Shown piece by piece: positions 37,231-48,171 of a stretch of 64,000 nt of DNA; within the stretch, counting starts at the first letter, position 1; each line of letters begins with the position of its first letter. The stretch is from Earliella scabrosa. Taxonomy: Eukaryota; Basidiomycota; Agaricomycetes; Polyporales; Polyporaceae. The stretch spans positions 558,001 through 622,000 of the forward strand of contig JABYQQ010000025.1 in assembly GCA_022605405.1 (NCBI GenBank), in the 5' to 3' direction. Position numbers and translations under genes: made by a program. The notes beneath the pieces were generated by a model, which saw only the letters and a list, made by a program, of their open reading frames with translations, was not told the DNA's origin and did not search any database.

Positions 37231-40200
37231 CGCTCGGTATGTATGTGGTAGACTGCACCAGCATTAGGAGAGATCTCAGAGGGGTGCGTCTGAACTCACC
37301 CTCCCGGTTCTTCCCTATCCTACCCTGCAGCGAGCTCGTTCAGGCGGTACGACGGCAGGAACGCGAGCTTCTGAGGCAGCGAGCTGTAGCGTGTCCTTGG
37401 GGCATGTCTGGGGTGTCTGAGTGGTGTGATGGGAGAGCAAAGCTTGGATACAGCGATACGCGGTGCAAGCTTCCGAAGCGGGTACGTACAGTGATATCCC
37501 TAACATACACGGTATACCGAATGACCGACTTGCTTGTCCACAGCGCATGCAGCGTAATGAGCTGATGCATTGTGCCCGCACTCGTCAGTATCGTCTACTG
37601 CCTACACGAGCCGTGACGCACCAGTAGGTACATCCCCGTCTAGCTTCAATCGGCTGGTGCAAGCCGAGACCGCCCCCATAGTCCAACAGACCCTCAGGAG
37701 GACAAGCGTTTCGATACTTTGTAGAGGAGGGACAAGCTGATCAATGGTCGTGTCAGGGTGTGCGAGGGTGTGCGATTGGACAGAGACGTACCGGCCTGGT
37801 CCGGCGGGCCGTATGTAGTCTTGCAACTTGAGGGAATGTGACTGGAGCCATGTCGTAGAGAGGCGAGAAGTTGATAGTGACTGACCGATGTTGCTATGCT
37901 GAGCGAGTAGAGGTCCCGTCGACGAGAGAGCAAGACTGAGCGAGAGATAGTCAGACTCGGAAGACTCGGAGAGAGGAAGAGAGGAGGATCCGAGGATGCC
38001 GCTCGATATGGCAGGGGCCATCCACGTGGCGTGTGACCGAACGCGCTGGCCAATGACGTCGCGACTTGGACGCGTTGCGAGACCTCTCTCCAGAACACTA
38101 TCCCAGCGAGCTGTCTGTCCCTCGAGTCTGGATTACTGCTGCTTAATCTATCTGGGCAACGAGCTTCGAGACACTGGGCACTTTGGGTCCTTGTCATCCC
38201 GCCAGATTGGCCGGTACTGGACGCTCAACGTCCCGTTTCATCTGCAAACTTTCCCAGTGCCGAAGCTGCGTCGCTCACATGGAGGAAATCGGCCGACGGT
38301 GGTGCATGGGCAGCTGGTACGGTGGTCTACGTCTAATAGGTGCGTTGAGCCTACAATTGACAGATGTTTATGTCTTGATATCTGCCTCAGCTTCAGCGAC
38401 CATGCAGCTCCGTCGTACGTCTCAAAAGCAGTCCACGACCGCACCCATCATGGCGCTGCGCACGTATCAAACGATTGTCAAGCACCCCTCGCCTCGGTCG
38501 CACTGTCGGATGGCCAGTTCTATACCTATCCTCCGTTGTCGCCACTCAGCTCGTGTCCGAGACGTCTACATCCTATCAAATACACACGTCGGGCCCCAAA
38601 GTATGCGATCTGCCTAACCTCCACGCGCGCACTTGACGCTCCATGGACCCGCCTCCCCGATCCCGGTTGAAGGCGCCCCGACATGTCCTCTGAGATCGTG
38701 TTTAAACGTACGTCTTCTGACTCTGCTCACATTGCCCCCTCTCCTTTTGCCCACATCTCGTTCTCACGTGGGAGCTGGATTACTGGTGTGGACGTCATGG
38801 ACTGCGACACGTCCAGTCTCATTGATCTCCGTCCGGATTGACGGCACGCGATGTCTATGTGACGGCGGATCAGGTCGACGAGGCGCACTTCGTATGTCGC
38901 ATCTCCTAAGGTCCTTCTTTCTTGTCGTAGTCCCCCTGCTTTGCCTGCGACTCCGCGAACAACATGTTCATCCTCTTCCAGTTGCTTCCAACGGGGCGAA
39001 ACCCCGCTATGCGCTGCTCCCACACGGAAGAACATGCCATCGGTCGGACATGTACGAATGGGCAGTAATGGCGTAGCACACGCAGCGCTAGAGTCCCACT
39101 ATACGTCCATGTGAGTCTTCGATGATATCCGGCGCGTTGGATGGGATTGTTCACTCATGATGCAGGTAGAGTAGCAGATCGGTGTCAACCGTACGTCGGT
39201 ACCCAAACGTCTCCTGCTTACGCACGTTCCGTTCACACTTTCAGCTAGTTCTACAACGTGAGCACCGACCCGCAAGAGGTCGCTGCTCGCGCCGTTCCTT
39301 GCGCTCGACAAGCTCACGAAACACACGAATCCTCACAATTGGTGGAAATCTATACATTAAGTTCCTCTCGGCGCGCTGCAGGGACGATCGCCCGGACGTT
39401 GGCGCGGTCCCCTTCATGCTGAACAATGTCGACGTGCCACCTGGATAAACAAGACGATCAAGCTGCTCCTCTCCTAGTGGCCGACCGGTACGTCTTCCAC
39501 GTCTGGACGTTAACGCTTGATCTTACAGCCATTAGCATTATAGGCATTCTCGCCTCCCTCTTGGCTCTGGAACGTCAGCGCGGAGCATACCAAGCGCGTC
39601 ACGACAAATGCGAATATGCTCGTCGCGCCACGGGATTCCTGCGTCCTCTGCATCCGATGGCCTGCCGGGCAGCGATGCGGAATCCGCAATTGGTGTGACG
39701 AGGGATACATCGAGGGTGTTCTTGCGGATGGAACCCAGGAGGCGTGGTCGGTGGACACGGTTTGGTTTGTTGCACTGCGTTTGCATCTCGCTTGGGTATG
39801 TGCTGACGTCGAATTGCATGTAGGTATTCCTGAACTCGAAAGACGTACATGTTCAGTGGCTCTGATGTGTGCTGCTGTAGAGACGGGATGTAAGGTCGTG
39901 AAATCAATCAACACAAGGCGCCATGGTCATCAGGGTGGAGGGGAGTCGAGTTGATTAACTGACCTTTCCTACCACAAGTAAGATTTCGCACCACGCACGA
40001 CGTGAGAAGGATATCGTTGTCACGCCGACCGATATCGCAAAAACTCCTACGAATTCTCAAAAATGACCGTCTATGACAATCGTCGCGTCGCTCTCTGTAG
40101 GTTGCTGAACCACAAGGACGCGCCACCAAGCCTGCGAAAGGATCTCCGAGTTCTCGTAGACGACGAGGTCCTCACTACGGGAGTATGACCAGCGCGTGGG

Positions 40201-41560
40201 CGCGCGCCCAGGTATGTTCTACTCGCTTTTTATCTCACCATGGACCCATACGAGTGCGTTCTCAATCAGCTCTAACGGCAGGAATTCTCTTCTGTTTTCG
40301 TCTCGCATCCACACTAAACACTGGCACCCTTGTATCGACCGCGATCGCCCGGACACGCTCCTGCCACAGCAATTATGCGTTTGGCGCGTACGCGTTGCCT
40401 GTCGCCCTCGACCTCTCTGCCCTCGCCTCTCATGTCTTCTTCCCGGACAGCCCGCTCTGCTCCTCGTACGTAGTCCAGCCTGTCATACAATGCGTACCCG
40501 CTCACCTCCACGCAAGCTCGCCCGTCAAACTCCCATCATGGCAGGCCACAAGCTCGCGCCCGACGTCGAGTTCTGCATCCCGGCGGTACGCTCGAACATT
40601 CTGATTGACCCTGAGAAGCTCGGAGGTGCGGAGACGTCTGTCTTTGCTGGCGCGCGCGAGGCTGGTCCGCGGTGGATGTAAGCCATGCATTCATGGCTGT
40701 CCGGCGTCGCCGGCCGGCTGTTCAAACGTTCAAGCTGGATATGACGAGATTGGAGGCGGGCACCAGCACGAGTACGAGTCGGACGAACTAGAGCGTTGTA
40801 CGGCCTCATGATCCGGATAGCGCGGCCCGAGTCTCGACCTCAGTACTTCTCCGCTGCCTCTGGCATGTCGACGTCATTCCTCTGGACACCCAACTCACGA
40901 GGGATCGGCCGGCGAGCGCGGCTCCTCAATGGCATAGACCACATTTGCTGACACGCTCGTTGCGCGTGCCAGAGGACAGACGGAACACGAACGTGCTGGA
41001 CGCCCGCCTGTCCACGTACTATCGGAATGACGCTTCAAATTTTAAAAGGTCGAGCAGACATATTGGATAGTTGGTCTCTGGTGCGTCGGAAGGTATTACA
41101 GGACGTTTCCCTGACATACATCTACCTCAACGACCTCGTCGTTCGCATTCACCGCACATGGCATCCAATGCGAAGCATCGCCTGCTCTCAGAGGGCCCTG
41201 GTGCAGCTTCGGTTCCTGGAAGCAAATGCAGTCAGCAGTCTCACGCTGCAAGTAGACGACACCGCCTCGGAGGACGCACCTGAGGGGAATCAGGGGATCT
41301 TTGGCTAAACCGTCGGGCAGACGAACATGATAGTCCTAGACAGGAGTGCAATCTCTTCTACGAGCTCTCGCTCGCTCGTTGTTGGGAAGACCCTATCATG
41401 TACCACGACAGACACCCTCGTGATTCATCCAAATTGACAGTGGAGGCGTTTACACGTCCTATGCTGTGTACATGCGGCTATAGCGCTTCATTTTGAGCGG
41501 TACAGACCATTGGTTTGGCGGCGTTGTTGGTGAGTACGCGAAGACGGGAATAGTCTTTTC
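37231..41560. other. Mixed decayed segments of unit 3, no complete gene
   Basis: This long stretch has scattered related pieces. 38000-38050 matches 8390-8450 and 25920-25990 (AHVACDRTRW-like). 39488-39528 looks like an intron (GTACGT to CTTACAG) and is followed by ISIIGILASLLALERQRG, a likely membrane segment. 40060-40190 has DNRRVALCRLLNHKDAPPS and LVDDEVLTTGV. A short exon starts with ATG at 40540 (MAGHKLAPDVEFCIPAVRS). Each piece is bounded by stops. The short DUF6535 gene of units 1 and 2 is absent here. Confidence 0.3.
40540..40680 (+). other. Candidate first exon, MAGHKLAPDVEF type
   Basis: ATG in the context CCATCATGG, then about 43 codons with DVEFCIPAVRS and DPEKLGGAETSVFAGA. The unit 4 copy at 52454 also starts with ATG (MTGHKLAPYVKF), and units 1 and 2 keep only frameshifted traces. 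A GTCCGC at about 40665 could be a donor, but no following exon could be joined. Family unknown. Confidence 0.3.
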
Positions 41561-41977
41561 ACTTGCAGTGCAAAGCAGCGACTATGGACGCGGAGTCCCA
41601 CGGGCCACAAAGAAGACTGGAGGCATGGAGACGTGAGAACAGCATGTCGGGGCGCAGTGCCACGACATTGAGCGGCGTTGCTGTCGTCGCGAGGCGGATG
41701 CAGAGCTAGTATACGGTCATGTCGCTCGCGATCGTGTGCACACCTCCACCGAGACTTGCGTTGGGGAGCGATCGTGCGTGCCGCTCGAATCGCGCTCGAA
41801 GGAGCGAGAGGACAACGGCGCTTTGAACGGCCGGCAGGGCGTCCCCGGTCGAGCTTCTCCGGGGCCACCTGGATATGACAGGCCTTCCATGCATGCGGCT
41901 ATATTTAGACATTTGGTATGCTGGCCCGCGGGTGCGAGGGACATGAGTACGCACCTGCCTCCGACTGCACCCCAGCC
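41561..41977 (+). promoter_or_regulatory. Conserved upstream region of G3
   Basis: Counterpart of the upstream region of G1 with several small deletions. The leader acceptor CACCCCAG directly before CCATGTCC is kept, but the possible upstream exon has lost one base and is out of frame. Confidence 0.45.
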
Positions 41978-44900
41978 ATGTCCTCCTACGGAGAACCGCC
42001 CTCTGCTGTACGAGACAACACTGAGATGCCAGCCCGAGAGTCTACAGTGGTACGAGGTCCGATGGGCACTGTCTCTCCTTGTGATACTCACATTCCTGTG
42101 TCAGCCGCCGAAGGCCGCGGACGACCCTCCACCGCGACTCCCGTCCGACTGGGAACTGCCTACTCCGTGGGTGCGTATGTATTGTATTGCTTGCTACAAT
42201 CGCAGTACAAGTCATGTTACAGGCCCGCTGGTACGAGCGCAGGAACGACTTTACCGAAGAAGAGAAGAAGAAGGCCTGGGACGAGACAGCACAGCGCGTC
42301 AAGGAATACAGTGACGAGCTGGTTGAGCGGTGGAATAAAGAGATCGATACCCTCTTGGTCTACGTATGTGTCGTTTTGGTACTGTTACTTCATGTCTTGA
42401 CTTGGATGTACCTGAACAGGCCGGTCTCTTCTCCGCCGTCCTGACCGCCTTCAATGTTCAGTCCTATACGCTCCTCACACCCGATCCCCAGGACCGTCTT
42501 CTCGATGCGCTGCAGCAGATATCCGCCCAGCTCAGCAGCTTCTCCGTCAATCCCTCCTTCGTCAACTCTACTGCCCCCGCCGTCTCCCAGACCACGCTTC
42601 CCCCTCCTCGGGCCCCGCGCTCAGCCGTATGGCTCAACATCCTATGGTTCTCAAGCCTCATCTTCAGCCTCTCCGCTGCATCGATCGGCATCATGGTCAA
42701 GCAATGGCTGAACGAGTACAGCGCAGGCCTGTCCGGGTCCTCACGGCAGACCGCCCGTCTCCGCCAGCAGCGCTTGAATAGCCTGATCAAGTGGCGGGTT
42801 GGATCCATTGTCGCAGTTCTCCCGGTACTCCTCCAGATAGCTCTTGTCCTATTCTTCTCCGGCCTCTTGGTCCTCCTGTGGGGTCTCAACGACGTCGTTG
42901 CAGGCGTCGCTTCGGCGCTCATCGGGGTCCTGTTCATTGTCACCGCCGGCTCCATTATCCTCCCTTCCGTTATGAGGGATTGCTCCTACATCTCCCCTCT
43001 TGCCTATTTGGTCTTCGTTGTAGCTCTACCTCTGAAGCAAGGGTGGTATACTCTACACCGCTGCCTTATACTGGGGTGGAGACGGTATGTTCGAGGGCAT
43101 TCCTCATTTGAAGTCTATCAGAAGGATCTGAGGCGAACTGGAGACCCGCCGTCACCGCTCTGGCGCGGATGGGAGATACAGCACATCGCAGACAACTCAA
43201 GACGTCTGGACAGCGACATAATTATGAAGGCATACACGACCACCCTGAACCCGGTCCATCTCGACGTCGCTTCGCCCTGCCTGAGCGCGCTGTCTCCGAC
43301 AGAAGTCCTCCGCTGCTCAAAAGCGGTACACGAGGAGACCGTGCGTCATTCAGAGGGCAATATGCGCGATGTTCGGCGCATGATGCCGAAGCACTTCTGG
43401 AGCGACGTCTGGCTTGCGCTACACGCCACGCCTGAACGTGCACGAGACGAAGCTTGGCATGCTTTTCAGAAAGACGTTGAGGAGTATTGTGAATGGGGTA
43501 CGGATCCTCAGCCGAACACTGCACATTTTGCTTCGTGTACTGCCAATATCCGTAGCATAGCATACAGCACTTCCAAAGCTCTGTCAATACTACGCCACTT
43601 GGTTTTTCGACTCGGGAAGGGTGCGTCAAGCTTGGACCCGGAAATGCGTCAAAGCGGTGAGCCCTCGGTCCCTCCTGCCATCGTGCACATGCTAATCTGT
43701 CGACATCTCCTAGTCGCACTCGTCGCACAACAGACGTTTGACGCGGTTTCCACAGACAAAATGCCGACGGCGGGCGACATCAATGCTCTGAGTGACGCAC
43801 TTGACCTGCTTTGGAACTGCGCTGCTCCCGATCCTGCCGCGCTTGAAGGCGACGCGAAGGCGACGATCCAGGCTATCCGGACGTTCACTCATCAGGCCAT
43901 CTCCGTCTTCTTCGAGCGGTTCCAGACTCTTGTCGGAGGCACGAACGGCGAAGCTGACGAAGAAGACACAGACAGGGCATGGGAGTTCATGAACTGGTTC
44001 ATTGATTCACTCCGGAGCATAGAGTATCAAGATAACGAGTTCCTACACGAGCTGGTTGACGGGCTGGCACCCTTGATTGCGCAAGATGTGAATGGAATGG
44101 AAAGGCTGTGCTGGTTATTCGTTGACAACAGAGAGTGGTTCAAGGAACAGAAGAATGCACTCGATGAGCGTCGAAAGGTGTGTTGTCTGACATGGTTGCA
44201 CACGAGCTACCGCTAGTACAAATACTTACTTCTAGGTGCACTTATACCTCAGGCTGTCACAGCTCCCGATGCTCCACCCACCGCGCTAAATGCATTAGGA
44301 TGCCCCACACCTGCAGTTGATCCACATACTGCCGCTTCCTCTGGGGTCGATAATTGCAGCGAGGTTCGTGCTGATAGTCATATTAGTAAATGACGAGACT
44401 GCTGACAGACCGGATGACTCTTCGTCACAGGGTACATCGTCTGATCCTACAACGACGAACATAAACGCACTAGATTTGTCTGACCCTTCCGCTGGCTCTC
44501 CGACTCACGACCGCGAGCAGCCAGAGGTATGTCGTGTGCTGATATCTGCGCACAATCTGTTCGCTCATCCATCCATAGGCCGAGTCATCGCGGCGACCCA
44601 CCACCGTAAACGTCGCAAGCATAGACATGTCACAGCCCTCCGCCTCTTGTGCTATCTCTCCCTCGCCAAACATTGCCTCCTCCGAGCCTGGCGCCCGTGT
44701 CATGGTTAGTGTGATCCAGCATTCGTATGTACAAACCGCTCGACTTACATGTCGTTGCCCCAAACAGCCGGTGATCCCGTCCAAGGCAGCGAGCACAAAC
44801 CTCAGTGTGTCGGAGAACCCCACCCCTGTATCCACCGCTCTCACTCTCGGTACAGCGCCCTCGAAATCCGATGATGACACAGAGGTTCTTTCTACAGTGT

Positions 44901-45268
44901 GTCTATCTGTGTAGACAACTCACAACGTTCTATCCAGATCCAATGCCCACCGCAGGATGTTGCAGTCGATCATGCAGACGCACACACGAATCTCTCCGAG
45001 GCTTCCGCCTTTACAGTTACTGCTACAGCCGTCGCTTCCTCCGGACCCAGTGATGATACCGTCGGGGTATGTGTATGTTGCAGTCAGCGATCACACGTAC
45101 ACCACTTTGAGCTTACACTGGACGTGATCTGCACAGCATGCTCTCCCGTCGGATGCTACGGACACGGACACGGACACAAACACGAACACGCACACCAACG
45201 CGAACACGAATGAGTTAAGGGCTCCCACCTCTGCAGTTGACTCTTCTACCTCATCCTCCGGCGATTGA
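41978..45268 (+). CDS. DUF6535 membrane protein G3, 896 aa
   Basis: Exons: 41978-42049, 42105-42170, 42223-42363, 42420-43656, 43714-44177, 44253-44363, 44431-44526, 44579-44704, 44768-44884, 44938-45066, 45137-45268. Architecture as in G1: one C-terminal module and six tail exons. The first three membrane segments are close to the other copies, but from the fourth segment onward (about codons 260-310, LIGVLFIVTAGSIIL then YISPLAYLVFVVALPLKQGW) G3 is clearly more different from G1, G2 and G4 than they are from each other. It rejoins them at PPSPLWRGWE. The last exon contains an expanded Thr/Asp/Asn repeat. The donor after 44884 (GTTCTT) is weak; the same intron in G1 and G4 has GTTCGT. Function unknown. 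Confidence 0.86.
43714..44177 (+). repeat. C-terminal module exon of G3 (single copy)
   Basis: Single module closing at LDERRK. It shares TAGDI with the G1 module and lacks the DKI and QHKNV signatures of the first modules of G2 and G4. Confidence 0.8.
45158..45213 (+). repeat. Coding GACACG-type repeat in the G3 tail
   Basis: About nine imperfect GACACG/AACACG hexamers encode alternating Asp/Asn/His and Thr. G1 and G4 have only two to four units at the same place, so this is a recent in-frame expansion in the tail. Confidence 0.85.
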
Positions 45269-45616
45269 ACACATCCATCGACCTCGACGTCCGACGTTCT
45301 AACTCCGCGAGGCACATCGTCCTATTTCGACCCTACCCCCGAAACCATGCAAGTCTTCCTTCCTTCAGCCTCGTCGTGTACCTCTCTAGAGTACCTTCAT
45401 CCCCGCTCAGGTCCCCTCTCCGCTATGTACCGAACCGTTCTTCTCATACTCTTTACGCGTTCTTGCTCCATTCGCATCTCGCAACTCCATGTTTCTTGGT
45501 CGTATATATGAATCCCTCCTACCGTCCGGAACAAGTACATACACGCCGACTTCGTACTCTAGCTACATACGTTCATCTCGCCCTCTCATTCTCCCCCTGA
45601 CCATCATCTGTTCCGC
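45269..45616 (+). other. 3' flank of G3
   Basis: Conserved with the G1 and G4 flanks, including MQVFLPSASSCTSLE at about 45347. Probably untranslated. Confidence 0.4.
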
Positions 45617-48171
45617 TTATATATGAATCAGTACTGGTTCGCACACCTCATCCAACGTCCATGGTTTGGTGAACAAGCAGCAGACTTGGTTGACGAGATG
45701 TCTCAGGCAGGTGCTAAGCAAGATACTGAATACATGACATACTCGCATAGACAGCAGACCGACGATCGGGGGATGTCCGACAGCCCATCGCTCCCCGCCC
45801 TTGCCTTGGCGGCCTGCGTCACGGTCCGCGCCGGACTCGCACTCGCACTCAACCTGGACGAGCCCGTACAGGTCCGCTACCGAGTCGACGCCGGTGTCGG
45901 TGTCCGTCTCCGTTTCAGTAGCGAGGGCTGCTAGGAGGACGCCGATGAGCTGGATGCAGGCGAGAGCCCGCAGTGCAACCGGAAGGGTTCTCGTGAATAC
46001 GCGGGCTCCGTTTCCCTCGACTCCACCGTGATACCGTCCGTACTCCGTCCTCCGTCCTTTGCACGTCGGCAGCTGCTCCGACGTGGTGCGACTCGGACCG
46101 ATGAGCATCGTCGAATGCGACTGTCACCTGCACCATGCCACCGACGGCGGTGGGAGCGATGTCGCCGTCCGTTCCAGCCTCTGGTCGAAGTCGGATGTCA
46201 GCCTAGAGAGCGCGTCGAGAATAGCAGCACGATGCTGATGACGCAATCGGCAAGCTGTGGTATGCGGAGGGGCAGAATGTCGAGGGTGATGTGCGCCGCG
46301 TGCTGGCGTCGCGGACGTGCAGAATAGTGGTCGCTATTGGGGGCTAGTGACGGTGGGTACGTTGTAGAAGGGAGGTTCGGGAGAGAAGACGGCTGGTAGT
46401 CGCGCGAAGGCGCGCAACTGAAAACGAAGCAGGTTGAGATCGACATGGAGGTGAATGACGCTGACGCGAGCACGGGCGATCAACCCCGGAAGGTCGGAGG
46501 GCTAGGAAGCATCCATGGAGCAGGCGCAAGAGCAAGGGGGGTGATGTGCACATCGCCGCTTGCATTGCACGACCACCGTCGGGAATCAGGATCGCGAACG
46601 TGTACGTGAAAGCTGGTGAGAGCACGCGCTTGTGCATACCTTTCTCCTCGTGACTCTTCGGCCCACATGAGTCGATGACGATCGCCTAATTCCCTTATCG
46701 ACTGACGCAAGTGGGTGAATGGACCGCGTGAGCATGACTGACGGAAGCGGGGTGTTGAGTGGGCTGTAATACTCATCAGCGACGTGCGGGCACGAAAGGA
46801 CTAGAGCTCCATATGGCTCAACTAACGAGAAGCATCGAAGTACGCGCCTTCGCATGTTTCGTCCCGCAGAACCAAGAACTACTCCGTAGGAGTGACTTGG
46901 GCGGGTGATACGGCGACAGGAGTGCGAGCTGCGAACCCAGTCTACCTCGTGCACGTGGTAGACGCGGTGTCGTCAGGGCTTGAAGCGCACGATAATCGAG
47001 CCCTCGCGTTTCTTGCGGTCAAAGAGACCGAGCGGAGCGTCGCCTCGTCCATGATCGGAATTGAAGTGGGATTTTGGGGAGAGGGAACGCGGTTGCGTGG
47101 GATTCGAGCTAGTTGATGCATCAAGAGTGGGCAAACAAGAGACGGGAAGAGTGTTCCCGCTAGTCGTCAATTGCGCTATGGCGGAAGCATGGAACCCAGG
47201 AGACAGATGGACGCACCCAATGACTCCTTGAAGGAGCTGCTTCCCGGGCCAATGCACCGGGCGCGCGCGACCACTAGACGATTACGACCAGCTGTTGGGA
47301 TCCACGGCTGCAGTCGTTCACTCTAGATCTTCGGTAGCTCAGATTGGTACCGCGCGAGTACGAGACTCGTTTCCGCCAAATCCGGAGAGGTCACCTATTC
47401 CAGGGCGACGCATATGCGGCCAATAATAGAGGCGGAGCGATGAGTGGGATGAACTATATGCGAACGATCCTCGTACACAGGAGGCGTTCGCATTCGTCTG
47501 GGAGCTCGTGGGATGGGAGGGAGCGCTATCTTGGACCTATTGAGGTCAGCGAGAGCGGTCGCTGGGCTCGGTGCGGAGGGTGCTCTCACTCATGCATCAT
47601 GGCTGGAGTTCGATGATCTACAGGCCTTACTGGAGTCCGGCGCGGCCCGCCCCAGTCAGTAAAGTCCGATCTCAGAGACGGTAGTTACGCACTTGAAAAT
47701 CCTCATCGGAGCGTACTCCACCCGAGCGTACGTCCCATCCCCTGCAGCCGCCTCGCACACTAATGGAGATCATATAAAGCTCATGATACGCGTGCCGAGA
47801 GAGAATGGAGGGCCTGGTCACATGGAGGAGGGTCAAGTCAGAGCGCAGGAGGACCTGAAGAGCGCATAGACAAGTACCATGCGCTTTGGAAACCAACACC
47901 AGACGCGAGCAGACTCTGCAGAGTGCACAGAGTCGGCCGCCGCCGAGGGAGGCGAGACGGTGGTAGTCGGCGGTTGTTCGGCCAAGGACTGGCCGCTGTC
48001 GTCCGTAGGTTGCATGACGCAGGTGGACGAGATCGGTGGAGCGGAGAGAGAAGAGTCCGGCATCGAGCCTGGGCTCAGAGAAGTCGAGGCAGGCGCAGAG
48101 TGCGCTCAGCACAGGGAGCCCATCGAGGTCCGGAGTTGTCGGCACCGGTACCGGGAAGAGCGACGCCAGTG
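45617..48171 (-). pseudogene. Block A, unit 3: decayed minus-strand gene
   Basis: Readable minus-strand pieces are IGVLLAALATETETDTDTG, then DSVADLYGLVQVECECESG (about 45810-45960), an exon-like piece LADCVISIVLLFSTRSLG after a CACAG acceptor near 46255, and PVIRPVSSTRTLASLF with an in-frame run to about 47672. The last piece is open for 210 codons and would include the intron that other copies show at the GTACGT donor; here the donor reads GTACTTGTC, so splicing may be lost. Family not recognised. Confidence 0.35.

Noticed and set aside
42464..42955. Minus-strand open frame opposite the membrane domain of G3 (also opposite G1, G2 and G4)
   Set aside because: Exact antisense of the conserved DUF6535 exon; it is a by-product of codon use there.
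47333..47420. tRNA-like D-arm sequence GGTAGCTCAGATTGGTA, also near 16967 and 61422
   Set aside because: No matching acceptor stem, anticodon arm or T-arm follows; it belongs to repeated block A.
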